Shown: positions 44,882-53,748, counted from the first letter of the stretch. The stretch: DNA of 64,000 nucleotides from Youhaiella tibetensis (GCF_008000755.1 NZ_CP041690.1:744001-808000), one strand, 5' to 3'. The notes: a model not told the origin generated them from the sequence alone. Made by a program: numbers and translations.

Positions 44882-44916
44882 CAAAAACAAAAAGAGCCGG
44901 CGCGAGTGGCCAGCTC
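44882..44916 (-). terminator. Leader terminator between SAM-II aptamer and metZ
   Basis: On the minus strand GAGCTGGC, a 7-base loop, GCCGGCTC (one G-U pair), then TTTTTGTTTTTG. It ends about 12 bases before the metZ start codon, so it can only be an attenuator for metZ. Confidence 0.8.
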
Positions 44917-44923
44917 CCTACGG

Positions 44924-44980
44924 TTCCTTTAGCAACTTGTTTTAGGTGGCTGCAATCAGACCGGCCAAATCACCACCGAG
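44924..44980 (-). ncRNA. SAM-II riboswitch
   Basis: The minus strand reads, in pieces, GGTGG then TGATTTG, CCGG, TGATTGCAG, CCACC, then TAAAACAAG and TTGCTAAAGG. GGTGG/CCACC form P1, and the conserved TGATTT, ATTGCAG and GCTAAAG blocks with the A-rich linker are those of the SAM-II (metA motif) aptamer. It senses S-adenosylmethionine and controls metZ. Confidence 0.92.
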
Positions 44981-45066
44981 CCGTTTGTTATGCCTCTTGC
45001 CGCCGAGGGTCAAGCACTCCGAAAATCGGTGCGCGAACGAAACCACCCGTCTGGCTGGCGGTTTTT

Positions 45067-45158
45067 CCTCCCCTCGTGGAACAAGAGAGTGGGGGTATTG
45101 CCCCGTCCGCCGGCCCGTGCGGCACCTGCCCCCTTGCGGGGGAGGCGGGGAGGGGGGT
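45067..45158. repeat. GC-rich intergenic repeat pair before dcd
   Basis: 45067-45096 is a variant of the dispersed hairpin unit (CCTCCCCTCGTGGAACAAG, then G-rich tail). 45123-45158 resembles the right arm of the 1056-1168 element. Together they fill the gap between the metZ leader and dcd. Confidence 0.6.
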
Positions 45159-45191
45159 ATCCACAAACTTCACATCTGCAGGCGGGGACCA

Positions 45192-46307
45192 ATGACCACC
45201 GATAAAAGCTGGCCAGAGGGCATTTTCACCGCCCGTCTCATCGAATTGCTGGCCGCCGACGGCGCCATCGCCCTGCGCCGCCCCTTTGATGTCGACCAGG
45301 TCCAGCCCGCCAGCCTCGACCTGCGCCTGGGCGAAGTCGCCTATCGCATCCGTGCCAGCTTCCTGCCGGGGCCCGATCATGCCGTCGCCGACCGCATCGA
45401 GGAACTCAAGCTCCACGAGATCGACCTGCGCCACGGCGCCGTGCTCGAGCGCAACTGCGTCTACCTCGTGCCGCTCCTCGAAAGCCTCGATCTGCCCGAG
45501 GGCGTGAGCGCGGCGGCCAATCCCAAGAGCTCGACCGGGCGCCTCGACGTCTTCACCCGCGTCATCGGCGACCGCGCCCGCGGCTTCGACATTCTTCCCG
45601 CCGGCTATTCCGGCCCGCTCTTCCTCGAGATCAGCCCGCGCACCTTCCCGGTCCGCGTTCGCACCGGCTCGCGCCTGTCCCAGATGCGCTTCCGTTCCGG
45701 CGAAACGCGCCTGGGCATCGCCGAGCACAAGGCGCTGCACGCCGCCGAAACCCTGGTGATCGATGCCAACGAGGAAGTGGGGGAGGGCGTCGCCCTCTCC
45801 ATCGACCTCAAGGGCGCCGAGCGCAACGGCCTCATAGGCTTCCGCTCCAAGCGCCACACCTCGGTGATCGATGTCGACAAGAAAGATGCGCTCGACGTTC
45901 TCGATTTCTGGGAGCCGCTGATCAATCGCGGCTCGGACGAGTTCATCCTCGATCCCGACGAGTTCTACATCCTCGTCAGCCGTGAATCCGTCCACGTCCC
46001 GCCCAACTACGCCGCCGAGATGGTGCCGTTCGATCCGCTCGTGGGCGAGTTCCGCGTCCACTATGCCGGTTTCTTCGATCCCGGCTTCGGCCACTCGGCC
46101 GCCGGCGGCACCGGCAGCCGCGCCGTGCTCGAAGTGCGCAGCCGCGAGGTGCCGTTCCTGCTCGGCCACGGCCAGACCATCGGCCGGCTCATCTACGAGC
46201 GCCTCGCCGAGCCGCCCGACCGCCTCTATGGCGCCGGCCTGGGCTCGAACTACCAGGCCCAGACCCTCAAGCTCTCCAAGCACTTCAAGGCCTATTCGGC
46301 CAGCTAG
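45192..46307 (+). CDS. dcd: 2'-deoxycytidine 5'-triphosphate deaminase
   Basis: A 371-residue trimeric dUTPase-fold enzyme that deaminates dCTP to dUTP. It is about twice the length of E. coli Dcd (193 residues), with two related halves. The first shows QPASLDLRLGEVAYRI and NPKSSTGRLDVFTRVI; the second has DPDEFYILVSRESVHVPPNYAAEM. This long form is usual in alphaproteobacteria. The start ATG at 45192 follows GGCGGGGACCA. Confidence 0.88.
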   Translation: MTTDKSWPEGIFTARLIELLAADGAIALRRPFDVDQVQPASLDLRLGEVAYRIRASFLPGPDHAVADRIEELKLHEIDLRHGAVLERNCVYLVPLLESLDLPEGVSAAANPKSSTGRLDVFTRVIGDRARGFDILPAGYSGPLFLEISPRTFPVRVRTGSRLSQMRFRSGETRLGIAEHKALHAAETLVIDANEEVGEGVALSIDLKGAERNGLIGFRSKRHTSVIDVDKKDALDVLDFWEPLINRGSDEFILDPDEFYILVSRESVHVPPNYAAEMVPFDPLVGEFRVHYAGFFDPGFGHSAAGGTGSRAVLEVRSREVPFLLGHGQTIGRLIYERLAEPPDRLYGAGLGSNYQAQTLKLSKHFKAYSAS

Positions 46308-46455
46308 GGGCCGACGCCCGGGCGAGATGATCGCCCCGCCACCAAAACCCTTGATCGGCATCTGCCGATGGTTATGCTGCTGCGCGAACCGGTCGCGTCG
46401 CCCGACGCGCTACGGCCGGGCCCTCATCCGAACCAGCAGTTACAGGGAGACAGTC

Positions 46456-47523
46456 ATGCCGCATGCTCTGGCCTATGGCTCCAACTCGGCCACCACCCCG
46501 CTCGTGCCCCTCACCATCACCCGCCGCGATCCGGGCCCCACCGACGTGCGCATCGACATCGTCTATTGCGGCGTCTGCCACTCTGACCTGCACACCGCGC
46601 GCGGCGAATGGGGCGGCGTCAAGTTCCCGGCCATTCCCGGCCACGAGATTGTGGGCAAGGTCATCGCCGTCGGCGACAAGGTCGCCAAGTTCAAGGTCGG
46701 CGATACGGTCGGCGTCGGCTGCATGGTCGATAGCTGCCGCGAATGCGCCTCCTGCCGCGAGGGCCTCGAGCAGTATTGCGAAGCGGGCAACATCGGCACC
46801 TACAACGCTCCCGACAAGCACCTGGGTGGCCACACCTTCGGCGGCTACACCTCCGAGATCGTGGTCGACCAGGATTTCGTGCTCTCCATCTCCGACAAGC
46901 TCCCCCTCGATGCCGCCGCCCCGCTTCTCTGCGCCGGGATCACCCTCTGGTCCCCTCTCGTCCACTGGGGCGCCGGTCCCGGCAAGAAGGTCGGCATTGT
47001 CGGCCTGGGCGGACTCGGCCACATGGGCGTCAAGCTGGCGCGCGCGCTCGGGGCTGAAGTGGTGATGTTCACCACCTCGCCCGGCAAGGTCGCCGATGCC
47101 GAAAAGCTCGGTGCCCACGAGGCCGTAGTCTCCACCGACAAGGCCGCCATGGCCCGTCACCGCAAGAGCTTCGATCTGATCATCAACACCGTCTCGGCGC
47201 CTCATGATCTCGATATCTTCATGGCCCTGCTCAAGCGCGACGGCGCCCAGGTCCTGGTCGGAGCCCCGGCTTCCCCGCACGCCCCGATCAATGCCGGCCG
47301 CATGATCGGCAACCGCCTGACCCTGGCCGCCTCCACCATCGGTGGTATTCGCGAAACCCAGGAAATGCTCGATTTCTGCGCCGCCCACGGCATCGTTTCC
47401 GAAATCGAGATGATCGACATCCAGTCGATCAACGAGGCCTATGACCGCATGGTCAAGGGTGACGTCAAATACCGCTTCGTCATCGACATGGCCTCCCTCA
47501 AGAACGGCGCCAAAGCCGCCTGA
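46456..47523 (+). CDS. NAD(P)-dependent alcohol dehydrogenase (CAD/YahK type)
   Basis: A 355-residue zinc alcohol dehydrogenase of the cinnamyl-alcohol/aldehyde reductase group. The catalytic zinc is held by YCGVCHSDLH and PGHEIVG, the structural zinc by the four Cys of CRECASCREGLEQYC, and the nucleotide loop is GLGGLGHMGVKLARALGAE. AGGGAGA precedes the ATG at 46456. These enzymes usually reduce aldehydes with NADPH; no operon partner is seen. Confidence 0.93.
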   Translation: MPHALAYGSNSATTPLVPLTITRRDPGPTDVRIDIVYCGVCHSDLHTARGEWGGVKFPAIPGHEIVGKVIAVGDKVAKFKVGDTVGVGCMVDSCRECASCREGLEQYCEAGNIGTYNAPDKHLGGHTFGGYTSEIVVDQDFVLSISDKLPLDAAAPLLCAGITLWSPLVHWGAGPGKKVGIVGLGGLGHMGVKLARALGAEVVMFTTSPGKVADAEKLGAHEAVVSTDKAAMARHRKSFDLIINTVSAPHDLDIFMALLKRDGAQVLVGAPASPHAPINAGRMIGNRLTLAASTIGGIRETQEMLDFCAAHGIVSEIEMIDIQSINEAYDRMVKGDVKYRFVIDMASLKNGAKAA

Positions 47524-47534
47524 GTGCAAGGCAC

Positions 47535-47557
47535 CACCGGCGGCCAGGCCGCCGGTG
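47535..47557. terminator. Convergent hairpin after alcohol dehydrogenase
   Basis: Perfect 9-10 bp arms (CACCGGCGG and CCGCCGGTG) with a tiny loop, in the 50-bp gap between two convergent genes. There is no T tract, so it may only block read-through. Confidence 0.45.
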
Positions 47558-47573
47558 TCCCGCCTTCGGGCGA

Positions 47574-48473
47574 TCATTTCAGCGGCAGGTAGAGTTCCAC
47601 CACGACCTCATGCGCCTGCATGTTGGGTACGGGAACCAGCGCGCGGCGGGCGTAGATGGGAAAGTCTCGCGCCTCCTCCCCGCTTTGCGGCAGCCAGTCG
47701 CGGTAAAGATAGAGGGCCGCCGGCTCGAGGTTGTTGCTGTTGCCCGGATAGCGCAGCACCGCGCACCGACCTCCGGGGATGACGCCGGCCGTCACCGGCG
47801 CATCCGCCGCCGCGATGGCCCTGTCGGTGCCGATGCATAGATCGACGCTATAGTCCTCGGGCACATCCGGCTCCCTTTCGGACCGGAAGACCATGAAGTT
47901 GGGCCGCCCGGTTTCGGGGGCCAGGCCCGCCGCCGCGCTCCAGGTCCTGAGCCGTTCCGAGGACTCCCTCAGTTTCGCCCGGTCGCCCCGGTGCGCCAGC
48001 AGGGCCACCGGTGTGTCGGGCACCGTGAGAACGGCGACGTCGTTTTTCTCGAAGATGATCTGCATGATTTTGTCTTTCGCGTTGTCCAAAGGCCCGAAGG
48101 CCGCAAGCCACGAGGACCAGTCGGGTGACTTCCTGAACGCGGAAGGCGACTGAGCGAGCCGTTGCCGAAAGGCGCGCGCGAACGCATCGGGCGCGTCATA
48201 TCCGGCATCCATCGCTATGTCCGTAACGCTGGCATCGCGATCCCAGGCGAGCGCCTGCGACGCCCGCCTGAGCCGGGCCAGCTGGACATAGCGATGCACC
48301 GAGAGCCCGAAAATCGCCGAGAACTGCCGGTGAAAGTGAAACTTGGAAAAGGCGGCGACCGCACTGAGCGCCGCCAGATCCAGCTCGCTATCGAGATGGT
48401 CTTCGACATAATCCAGCACGCGCTGCATGCGCGCCTGGTAGTTGGGCCGTGTTCCGGTCATTGCATTCCCCAT
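47574..48473 (-). CDS. AraC family regulator with GyrI-like effector domain
   Basis: A 299-residue regulator. The N-terminal 110 residues hold the AraC double helix-turn-helix (LDLAALSAVAAFSKFHFHRQFSAIFG and VTDIAMDAGYDAPDAFARAFRQRL). The C-terminal 160 residues form a GyrI-like small-molecule domain (VLTVPDTPVALLAHRGDRAKL onward). This layout is found in Rob/SoxS-like drug or stress sensors. The start is ATG 48473 (or 48461). It is divergent from the cupredoxin gene, its possible target. Confidence 0.9.
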   Translation of the reverse strand: MGNAMTGTRPNYQARMQRVLDYVEDHLDSELDLAALSAVAAFSKFHFHRQFSAIFGLSVHRYVQLARLRRASQALAWDRDASVTDIAMDAGYDAPDAFARAFRQRLAQSPSAFRKSPDWSSWLAAFGPLDNAKDKIMQIIFEKNDVAVLTVPDTPVALLAHRGDRAKLRESSERLRTWSAAAGLAPETGRPNFMVFRSEREPDVPEDYSVDLCIGTDRAIAAADAPVTAGVIPGGRCAVLRYPGNSNNLEPAALYLYRDWLPQSGEEARDFPIYARRALVPVPNMQAHEVVVELYLPLK

Positions 48474-48682
48474 GGCCCCCCTTCTATGCCCCTCCCGCGA
48501 CCGGCCCCGCTCGACCGATCTTGCTGAGTTTGGGGGAGGCCGTCCCCTCCCAAGGCAGCCCTGTTGTTGCTCCGTGCATCTCTGCTCGCGCCGCGTGCAA
48601 CGGCGGCGAAACTCCATTGTCCCGCTCGGGATGGTTGGCTACCGCTGAATGCCCGATAAACCTTCGCTCCAGGAGCGCGGAC

Positions 48683-49000
48683 TTGCCCCTTCGTCACATT
48701 CTCGCCAGCGCCACGGCGCTCGTTCTTTGCCTCGCCACCCCGGTCCTTGCAGCCGACCATGCGGTCGAGATCAGGAACATGTCCTTCTCCGTCCCTGCGC
48801 TCGAAGTCGCTGTCGGTGATACGGTGACCTTCACCAATTCCGACGCCGCGCCGCACACGGCAACGGCCGAAGATGGTTCGTTCGATACCGGCCGGCTGAC
48901 CAAGGGCCAGAGCGCGACGGTCACCATTACCGGGGCCGGTACGTTCGACTATTTCTGCACCTTCCACCCGATGATGAAAGCGACGATCGTCGCACGGTGA
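48683..49000 (+). CDS. Amicyanin/pseudoazurin-like cupredoxin
   Basis: A 105-residue periplasmic blue-copper protein. Residues 1-23 are a signal peptide ending TPVLA. Type-1 copper ligands are His58 (APHTA), Cys92, His95 and Met98 (the C-X2-H-X2-M loop of FCTFHPMM), the short spacing of amicyanin. It would carry electrons in the periplasm. The start is TTG at 48683, supported by AGGAG 7-8 bases upstream; no ATG fits. Confidence 0.88.
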   Translation: MPLRHILASATALVLCLATPVLAADHAVEIRNMSFSVPALEVAVGDTVTFTNSDAAPHTATAEDGSFDTGRLTKGQSATVTITGAGTFDYFCTFHPMMKATIVAR

Positions 49001-49134
49001 CAGTCTGTGTCTCCTGCGTCGCTAGATGAGCGCAGGAACCCCGCACACTTTGCCGAACGCCTTGGGAGCTTGCTCCCGGGGCGGCGGATTCGGCATGCAG
49101 AACCCGGACGACGAACGTGCTTTCGGCCGCGACC

Positions 49135-50046
49135 TCAAGAGGCGGTGAGGCGCTGTATTGCGGCCAGCGCGGGCGGTCCCCATGTGGCCTTGCCGCCGGG
49201 GCGTCCATGCACTCCATCATCGCCGATGATCAGGCAGACCAACGCCTTGCCCAATGCCCAGCCGCGCGCCCGCCGCCGCGTCGCGCTGTCCGCGCTGGGA
49301 CTGTACTTTTCATAGAACCGATCGGTGGCGCCATCTGGAAGCAATAGCCATGCAGCGCCCAGGTCACAGGCGGGGTCGCCTGCACACAGGTCGCCGAAGT
49401 CGATGACGCCACAGAAGCTGCCGTCGTGGGTCAAGACGTTGGCCGGGTGCAGGTCCGCGTGGATCCACGTTGCCGGCCCGGTCCAGTCGGGAGCACCCGC
49501 TGCATCTTCCCATGCCTCGCGTACGATTTCCGGGTTGGCTATCAGCCCGCGTTCGGTAGCCAGCTTGAGGAAATGAGTCACGCCCCCGCCTGATGCTCGC
49601 AGCAATTGGCCCCGCCCGTGGCGCCCCACGGGCGCAGATTGAGGCGCAGGTTCATGGAGGGCAGACAGAAATGCCGCCAGGCTGTCGGCCGCCGCATCAC
49701 CATCAACGGCAGGCGTTCTATCTGCCGGTTCACCAGGGACCCAGGTAGTCACTATCCAGCTGCGTGGGAATAGTTCCGATGGTCGCCCGAGCCTGGTGGG
49801 GACCGGTATGGGAAGGGGCAGGCGTAACGACAGGTCCGGCAGAAGGCTAAGCTCCTTGAGAAGCAAGTCATCCGCATCATCCGTTGCCCACGGCAATCGC
49901 ACAGCAAGATCATCTCCCAGCCGCCAGAGCTGGTTATCCCAGCCACGCGCGCCGAGAGAGAGCGGTAGATCGGCAAGGTCGGGATGCTGTTCGCGGAGCA
50001 GTGCGGCTATGAGGTCGGCGGTGATTTCAACCCGCTCACTATCCAT
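49135..50046 (-). CDS. Aminoglycoside phosphotransferase family protein
   Basis: A 303-residue APH/choline-kinase-like phosphotransferase. The catalytic loop is HADLHPANVL, followed by the metal-binding VIDFGD. Similarity is to the APH(3'')/macrolide-kinase group, but true resistance cannot be concluded from sequence. The ATG at 50046 follows GGGAGCGTCGGA. Its first 33 codons and upstream region are duplicated at 61252-61491. Confidence 0.88.
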   Translation of the reverse strand: MDSERVEITADLIAALLREQHPDLADLPLSLGARGWDNQLWRLGDDLAVRLPWATDDADDLLLKELSLLPDLSLRLPLPIPVPTRLGRPSELFPRSWIVTTWVPGEPADRTPAVDGDAAADSLAAFLSALHEPAPQSAPVGRHGRGQLLRASGGGVTHFLKLATERGLIANPEIVREAWEDAAGAPDWTGPATWIHADLHPANVLTHDGSFCGVIDFGDLCAGDPACDLGAAWLLLPDGATDRFYEKYSPSADSATRRRARGWALGKALVCLIIGDDGVHGRPGGKATWGPPALAAIQRLTAS

Positions 50047-50185
50047 TCCGACGCTCCCTCTCTTTTCCAGATGACAGCGAAGCAATCGGACTTAATTATG
50101 TTTCCCGATGCCCTTGCCTGTGATGGGCGAGTGTCACTTCCAGAGGCTCCGAGGGAGAACGCTCGATGACGGCAATGCGGTGGAT
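49948..50185. repeat. Direct repeat copy A (aph 5' end and upstream)
   Basis: 238 bp nearly identical to 61252-61491, in the same orientation and offset by 11304. By eye there are two single-base insertions in copy B and one substitution. It covers the first 33 codons of the phosphotransferase gene and 139 bp upstream of it. Confidence 0.95.
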
Positions 50186-50186
50186 T

Positions 50187-50242
50187 GCGGACGTTGCGGT
50201 TGAACAGCGCAAACGTCCGCTTCGCGCCAGGAAGCGGACGTT
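50187..50242. repeat. 9-mer triplet and 11-bp inverted repeat at the repeat border
   Basis: GCGGACGTT occurs at 50187-50195, inverted at 50212-50220 and direct again at 50234-50242. The last two lie in a perfect inverted repeat (AACGTCCGCTT, 9 bases, AAGCGGACGTT). It begins one base after the end of direct-repeat copy A. Confidence 0.8.
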
Positions 50243-50306
50243 CTGTGATGACGCTTATCGCACGCCCGAGGCAGTCTCCCATTTGCCAGCGGCGTGCTGG
50301 GAACGA

Positions 50307-51066
50307 CTAATTCTCTGTAGGATCTGCAGCCTGCCTAACGGATAACGACTTGTGTCGCTCCCAGAGTTTGGCGATGCGATCATCTCCAAAACCAAGGCCG
50401 AGTATCTCACCCAATGCCACAATCGAAGCGATCAGGGCCATTGAGAAGTAAACTTTCGTGAGTTCGATCTCGTGCTGTCTGGGTGGCGGATCAAGGTCAA
50501 TATCGACGTCGTCATCGAAAGGTACGTAACGAGAAAGCGAGTCGATCGATGGATGCGCTGAATCCTCGGACATCTCAGCATACGCCACATAAGCGTCAGC
50601 GACGTCGCCACGATGCGCCAGCCGCTTAGGCTCGAGGTCCGGCCTGCGTCCTGTCAACTCGGACCGAAAGCGTGCGAGGGCGGCCTGCAAATGCTTACGA
50701 GATTCCTCGTCTCGAATGATGGCCCGCGAGATTAAGAACTCGCCTCGAGCCTTGCGCCTGGCGTGGTGATCTTCCCTCATCTCACTCAGGACAGGCTCGG
50801 AGTCCTTGCTCAGCGCTGCTAGCAAGAACAAATTCTCGATGGCACTACGCGCAACCATTCTGCCTTCAACCACGTGGCCCTCCCCCAAGGAGGGCCTTTA
50901 GGGCGCGCAGATGGGAAAGGGTTCGGGCCAAGGCAGCAATCCCAGTCGTCTGGACTGCAGTTACACGAGGCACGGACGGTTGCTGCACGAGCTCGATGGT
51001 CTCGACTGCCACGACGTAAGCATCCTCAAGAAGTCTATCGATGTCGTCTACCGCTTGACTTGTCAT
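50307..51066 (-). pseudogene. DUF5677-like hypothetical protein, apparent frameshift
   Basis: Two overlapping frames, 50866-51066 (66 residues from ATG 51066) and 50307-50888, together make one protein of about 252 residues if one G is removed from a run of five G near 50883. The join then reads ALKALLGEGHVVEGRMVARSAIENLFLL in parts, a natural helix. The segments RSAIENLFLLAAL and HPSIDSLSRYV resemble the DUF5677 family, of unknown function. The frameshift may be real, programmed or a sequencing error. Confidence 0.65.
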
Positions 51067-51884
51067 GGTTGCTGGAGCCTAGGGGCGCGCCTCACTGCAA
51101 AACGATCCAATAGAGCGCCAGGAAATCAAATATGCCAGGTGACGGCAACAGAGCCCCCATTTGCTTCTTCAACTTACCGGCGAATGGCCCCTTCGGGGTG
51201 GTTTTCAGACTGGCAGCTTTAGTGCAGGATGCGTCAAAAGCGGACTGCGAAGATGCCTGATTTGGATCCCCAACGTCTCACGATTTATGCATACATGATA
51301 GAAGGTGTGCACCATTGTGCTGCTCCGGCCGGTGCTGTGATTAAGACCTTCGGGGAGACTGAGAAATTCTTTTCATACTTCGCAGGTGGCTTGTCATATG
51401 GCCTCCCTTCCGCTCCCCAATTTCTAGGCGTGTGGGGCGGACGTAACTGTGCGCGCTTTCGGCGGCTACTTCGGGGGGCGTTTGCGAAGATTGAGATAGT
51501 AAAAGCTGAACCTCCGGCCAGGCTGAGGTTAGCCAGCAAGCTAGGCGAACGCCTCAATCATCCAGCGCGAACGGCTCTAGAAGCTAGTCTTGCACGACCA
51601 AGGGATGCGGGTCCGCGCTGCTGATGGTGTCGGTCCGCTTTGGCGCGATCGAAAAGCTCAACCGAGTGGCCGAAAACGGGGTCGGAACCTGTCCAGCAGC
51701 AACGCGCCCCTTTTCGGTCATCCAGTACCTTACTGCGGTTTCCAAAAGCTGCCATCAATGAAAGGGCTGGTCGGGCGTCTCAAATGCGGTGGAGGGCTGC
51801 AAGTCCGCTTCCGAGTCGAAAGATGGCGGAAGCGGGCTTTCAATATCGCTAAAGTCTGTCGCTCTTACGCACTTCCTGACAGGG
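51067..51884. other. Gap without a confident gene
   Basis: About 820 bp between the frameshifted gene and the methyltransferase. The GC content is lower than elsewhere, and open frames of 90-131 residues occur on both strands with no recognisable domain or strong ribosome site. It may be decayed DNA. The best single frame is listed separately. Confidence 0.5.
51229..51624 (+). CDS. Hypothetical protein (doubtful)
   Basis: A 131-residue open frame with no family I recognise, no signal peptide and no membrane segment. It has a Gly-rich centre (FAGGLSYGLPSAPQFLGVWGGR). A 90-residue frame opposes it at 51285-51557. No convincing ribosome site is seen. It is kept only because nothing better covers this stretch. 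Confidence 0.25.
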   Translation: MRQKRTAKMPDLDPQRLTIYAYMIEGVHHCAAPAGAVIKTFGETEKFFSYFAGGLSYGLPSAPQFLGVWGGRNCARFRRLLRGAFAKIEIVKAEPPARLRLASKLGERLNHPARTALEASLARPRDAGPRC

Positions 51885-52646
51885 CTATCCTGCTCGCCGG
51901 GCTTCGAAAGTGAAGATTCCATCCTCCGGCTGCGGCGCCCGCGCAGTTTGATAGTCGCCTGACACCTGCACGTCCTCAAATCCGGCAGCCTCTAACGCCA
52001 GCCGGAACTCATTGACCCCCCACCAACGCAATTTGAACAGATCAAGCTCGGTTGCGATCAGGGCCCCATCCCGCCAGTGCTCATAACGACTGTGCGAAAG
52101 AGTTGTCTGCGCGAGGTAATTGGTCTCTACCCGGCTGTCAGTCAGCGTCAGCAGATCGCCATCTTCGGTCGTCCAACTCCGAGCGGGGCCGGACGGAGCA
52201 AGAACGCTGCCGATCGGATCGAGGTCGATGATCAACCGCCCCTCCGAGGCCAGATGATCATAAAGGCGTTTCAATACGGCGGCTGCGGCAGCCTCATCGG
52301 TCACTAGTTGAAACGACCCCGCGGGAATGACGATGGCGGCGAAGCGCTTGTCGTAGGAGAACTCTTCGAACGTCTGTCGGGTCAAATTCGATGGAAGATT
52401 GCGCTTGTGGCACTCGTCCCGGCAGTAGTTCAACATCTCCTCAGACAGATCGAAGCCTTCGATTTGGAAGCCCTCTTGCAGCAGCGGCACGAATATCCGG
52501 CCGTTGCCCACGGCGGGCTCCAGAATGGGACCGTCGCAGTGTTGGAGGCGTTGCCGATAATACTCAAGGTCTCCAAACGACCGGCCGATAGGCTTGTCGA
52601 GATTGTAGACCCAGGACGAAAGCTTCCCGTACCGATTATATCGCAT
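51885..52646 (-). CDS. Class I SAM-dependent methyltransferase
   Basis: A 253-residue methyltransferase. Motif I is ILEPAVGNGRIFVPLLQEG, followed by the acidic GFDLSEEML, and the later FAAIVIPAGSFQLVTD and LIIDLDP are motifs II-III. The N-terminal NRYGKLSSWVYNLDKPIG is typical of this small group of methyltransferases. The start is ATG 52646; ATG 52670 and the frame to 52820 are alternatives. It is downstream of a LysR gene on the same strand. The substrate is unknown. Confidence 0.85.
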   Translation of the reverse strand: MRYNRYGKLSSWVYNLDKPIGRSFGDLEYYRQRLQHCDGPILEPAVGNGRIFVPLLQEGFQIEGFDLSEEMLNYCRDECHKRNLPSNLTRQTFEEFSYDKRFAAIVIPAGSFQLVTDEAAAAAVLKRLYDHLASEGRLIIDLDPIGSVLAPSGPARSWTTEDGDLLTLTDSRVETNYLAQTTLSHSRYEHWRDGALIATELDLFKLRWWGVNEFRLALEAAGFEDVQVSGDYQTARAPQPEDGIFTFEARRAG

Positions 52647-52823
52647 TTTATTCAGGCCTCGATTTTTCATCACGAAATCGACTGTCTTGGCGCTGCCGCT
52701 GCATGCGTCAAAAAGCAGCTTCCAGGAGTTTTCACTTGGATCGAAACGACCGTAATAGGAGCGATGCCGGCCAGGCAGCCAATTAGGACCGTAAGCGGAC
52801 GTCGTGCAGGCGAACCTCAAGGA

Positions 52824-53738
52824 CTAACGCGGTGTCAGACTTCCCCTGGCTGCGTCCGCTCGACTTTCCTCGTGGAGCCAGTCGCGGAACGCTTTAACTT
52901 TTCGCTGCCGCAGGGCATTGGCGAGGTATACGACGTAGTATCGTGAGCTCGCCTTGAGCTCAAGGCCGAAGGGGCGCACCAGGCGTCCCGCGGCAAGATC
53001 CGCCGACACCAGAGTACTCCGCCCCAGCAGGACCCCTTCGCCGTGTACTGCTGCTTCGGTCGCGTAGGTCGCCGAGTCGAACCGCACTCCACTGTTGGGA
53101 TTGATGTCCGTCACGCCGGCCTTCTCGAGCCACGTCGCCCAATCGATTGGGAAGCCGTCATGGATCAGCGTGTGAAACCGCAAATCAGCCGGCATGCGCA
53201 GCGGATGCTCGCCCTGCAATAACTCCGGGCTGCACACCGGGAACACGTCCACTTCCGACAGCAGTTCCGACACCACGCCCTCGTACTCGCCGCCTCCATA
53301 GCGTATCGCGATGTCGATCCCGTCGCGCACGAAATCGGCGAGCATTCCTGACGTCGAGATACGCACATCGATATCGCGATGTGCGCGGTGGAACCGGTAG
53401 AGCCGCGGCACCAGCCATCGCCCCGCAAATCCATCCGACGTGCTGACCGTGAGCACGCCCGCCGAGCGCGGTGCCGTCGCCACCAGCGTTGCGCCGCTGA
53501 TCTGGTCGAGCGCGGCCCCGATTTCGGCGGCATAGGTCGCCCCCGCCGGCGTCAGGCTCACCGAACGCGTCCCGCGCTCGAACAGCTGCACCCCCAACTG
53601 GTCCTCGAGATTGCGGATCGCCCGGCTGATCGCGCCATGCGTCAGGTTCAGCTCACCGGCCGCATTGGTGAAGCTCAGGTGACGGGCCGCCGCATCAAAG
53701 GCGGGCAGCGTCGTCAGCGGCGGCAGTTTGCGAGGCAT
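52824..53738 (-). CDS. LysR family transcriptional regulator (GcvA-like)
   Basis: A 304-residue LysR regulator. The winged helix is at residues 6-65 (PAFDAAARHLSFTNAAGELNLTHGAISRAI, then LGVQLFERGTRSVSLT), followed by the periplasmic-binding-like effector domain. It is most like GcvA-type regulators. It is divergent from the DUF1127/VOC/SDR group at 53870-55740 and probably regulates that group. Confidence 0.93.
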   Translation of the reverse strand: MPRKLPPLTTLPAFDAAARHLSFTNAAGELNLTHGAISRAIRNLEDQLGVQLFERGTRSVSLTPAGATYAAEIGAALDQISGATLVATAPRSAGVLTVSTSDGFAGRWLVPRLYRFHRAHRDIDVRISTSGMLADFVRDGIDIAIRYGGGEYEGVVSELLSEVDVFPVCSPELLQGEHPLRMPADLRFHTLIHDGFPIDWATWLEKAGVTDINPNSGVRFDSATYATEAAVHGEGVLLGRSTLVSADLAAGRLVRPFGLELKASSRYYVVYLANALRQRKVKAFRDWLHEESRADAARGSLTPR

Positions 53739-53748
53739 CCTCTCACCT

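Noticed and set aside
49135-50046. Named aminoglycoside resistance gene
   Set aside because: The kinase motifs show the family only; similar proteins have diverse or unknown substrates, so no resistance symbol is given.
50187-50242. Possible CRISPR array from repeated 9-mers
   Set aside because: Only three short copies, alternately oriented and unevenly spaced; no repeat-spacer pattern or cas genes.
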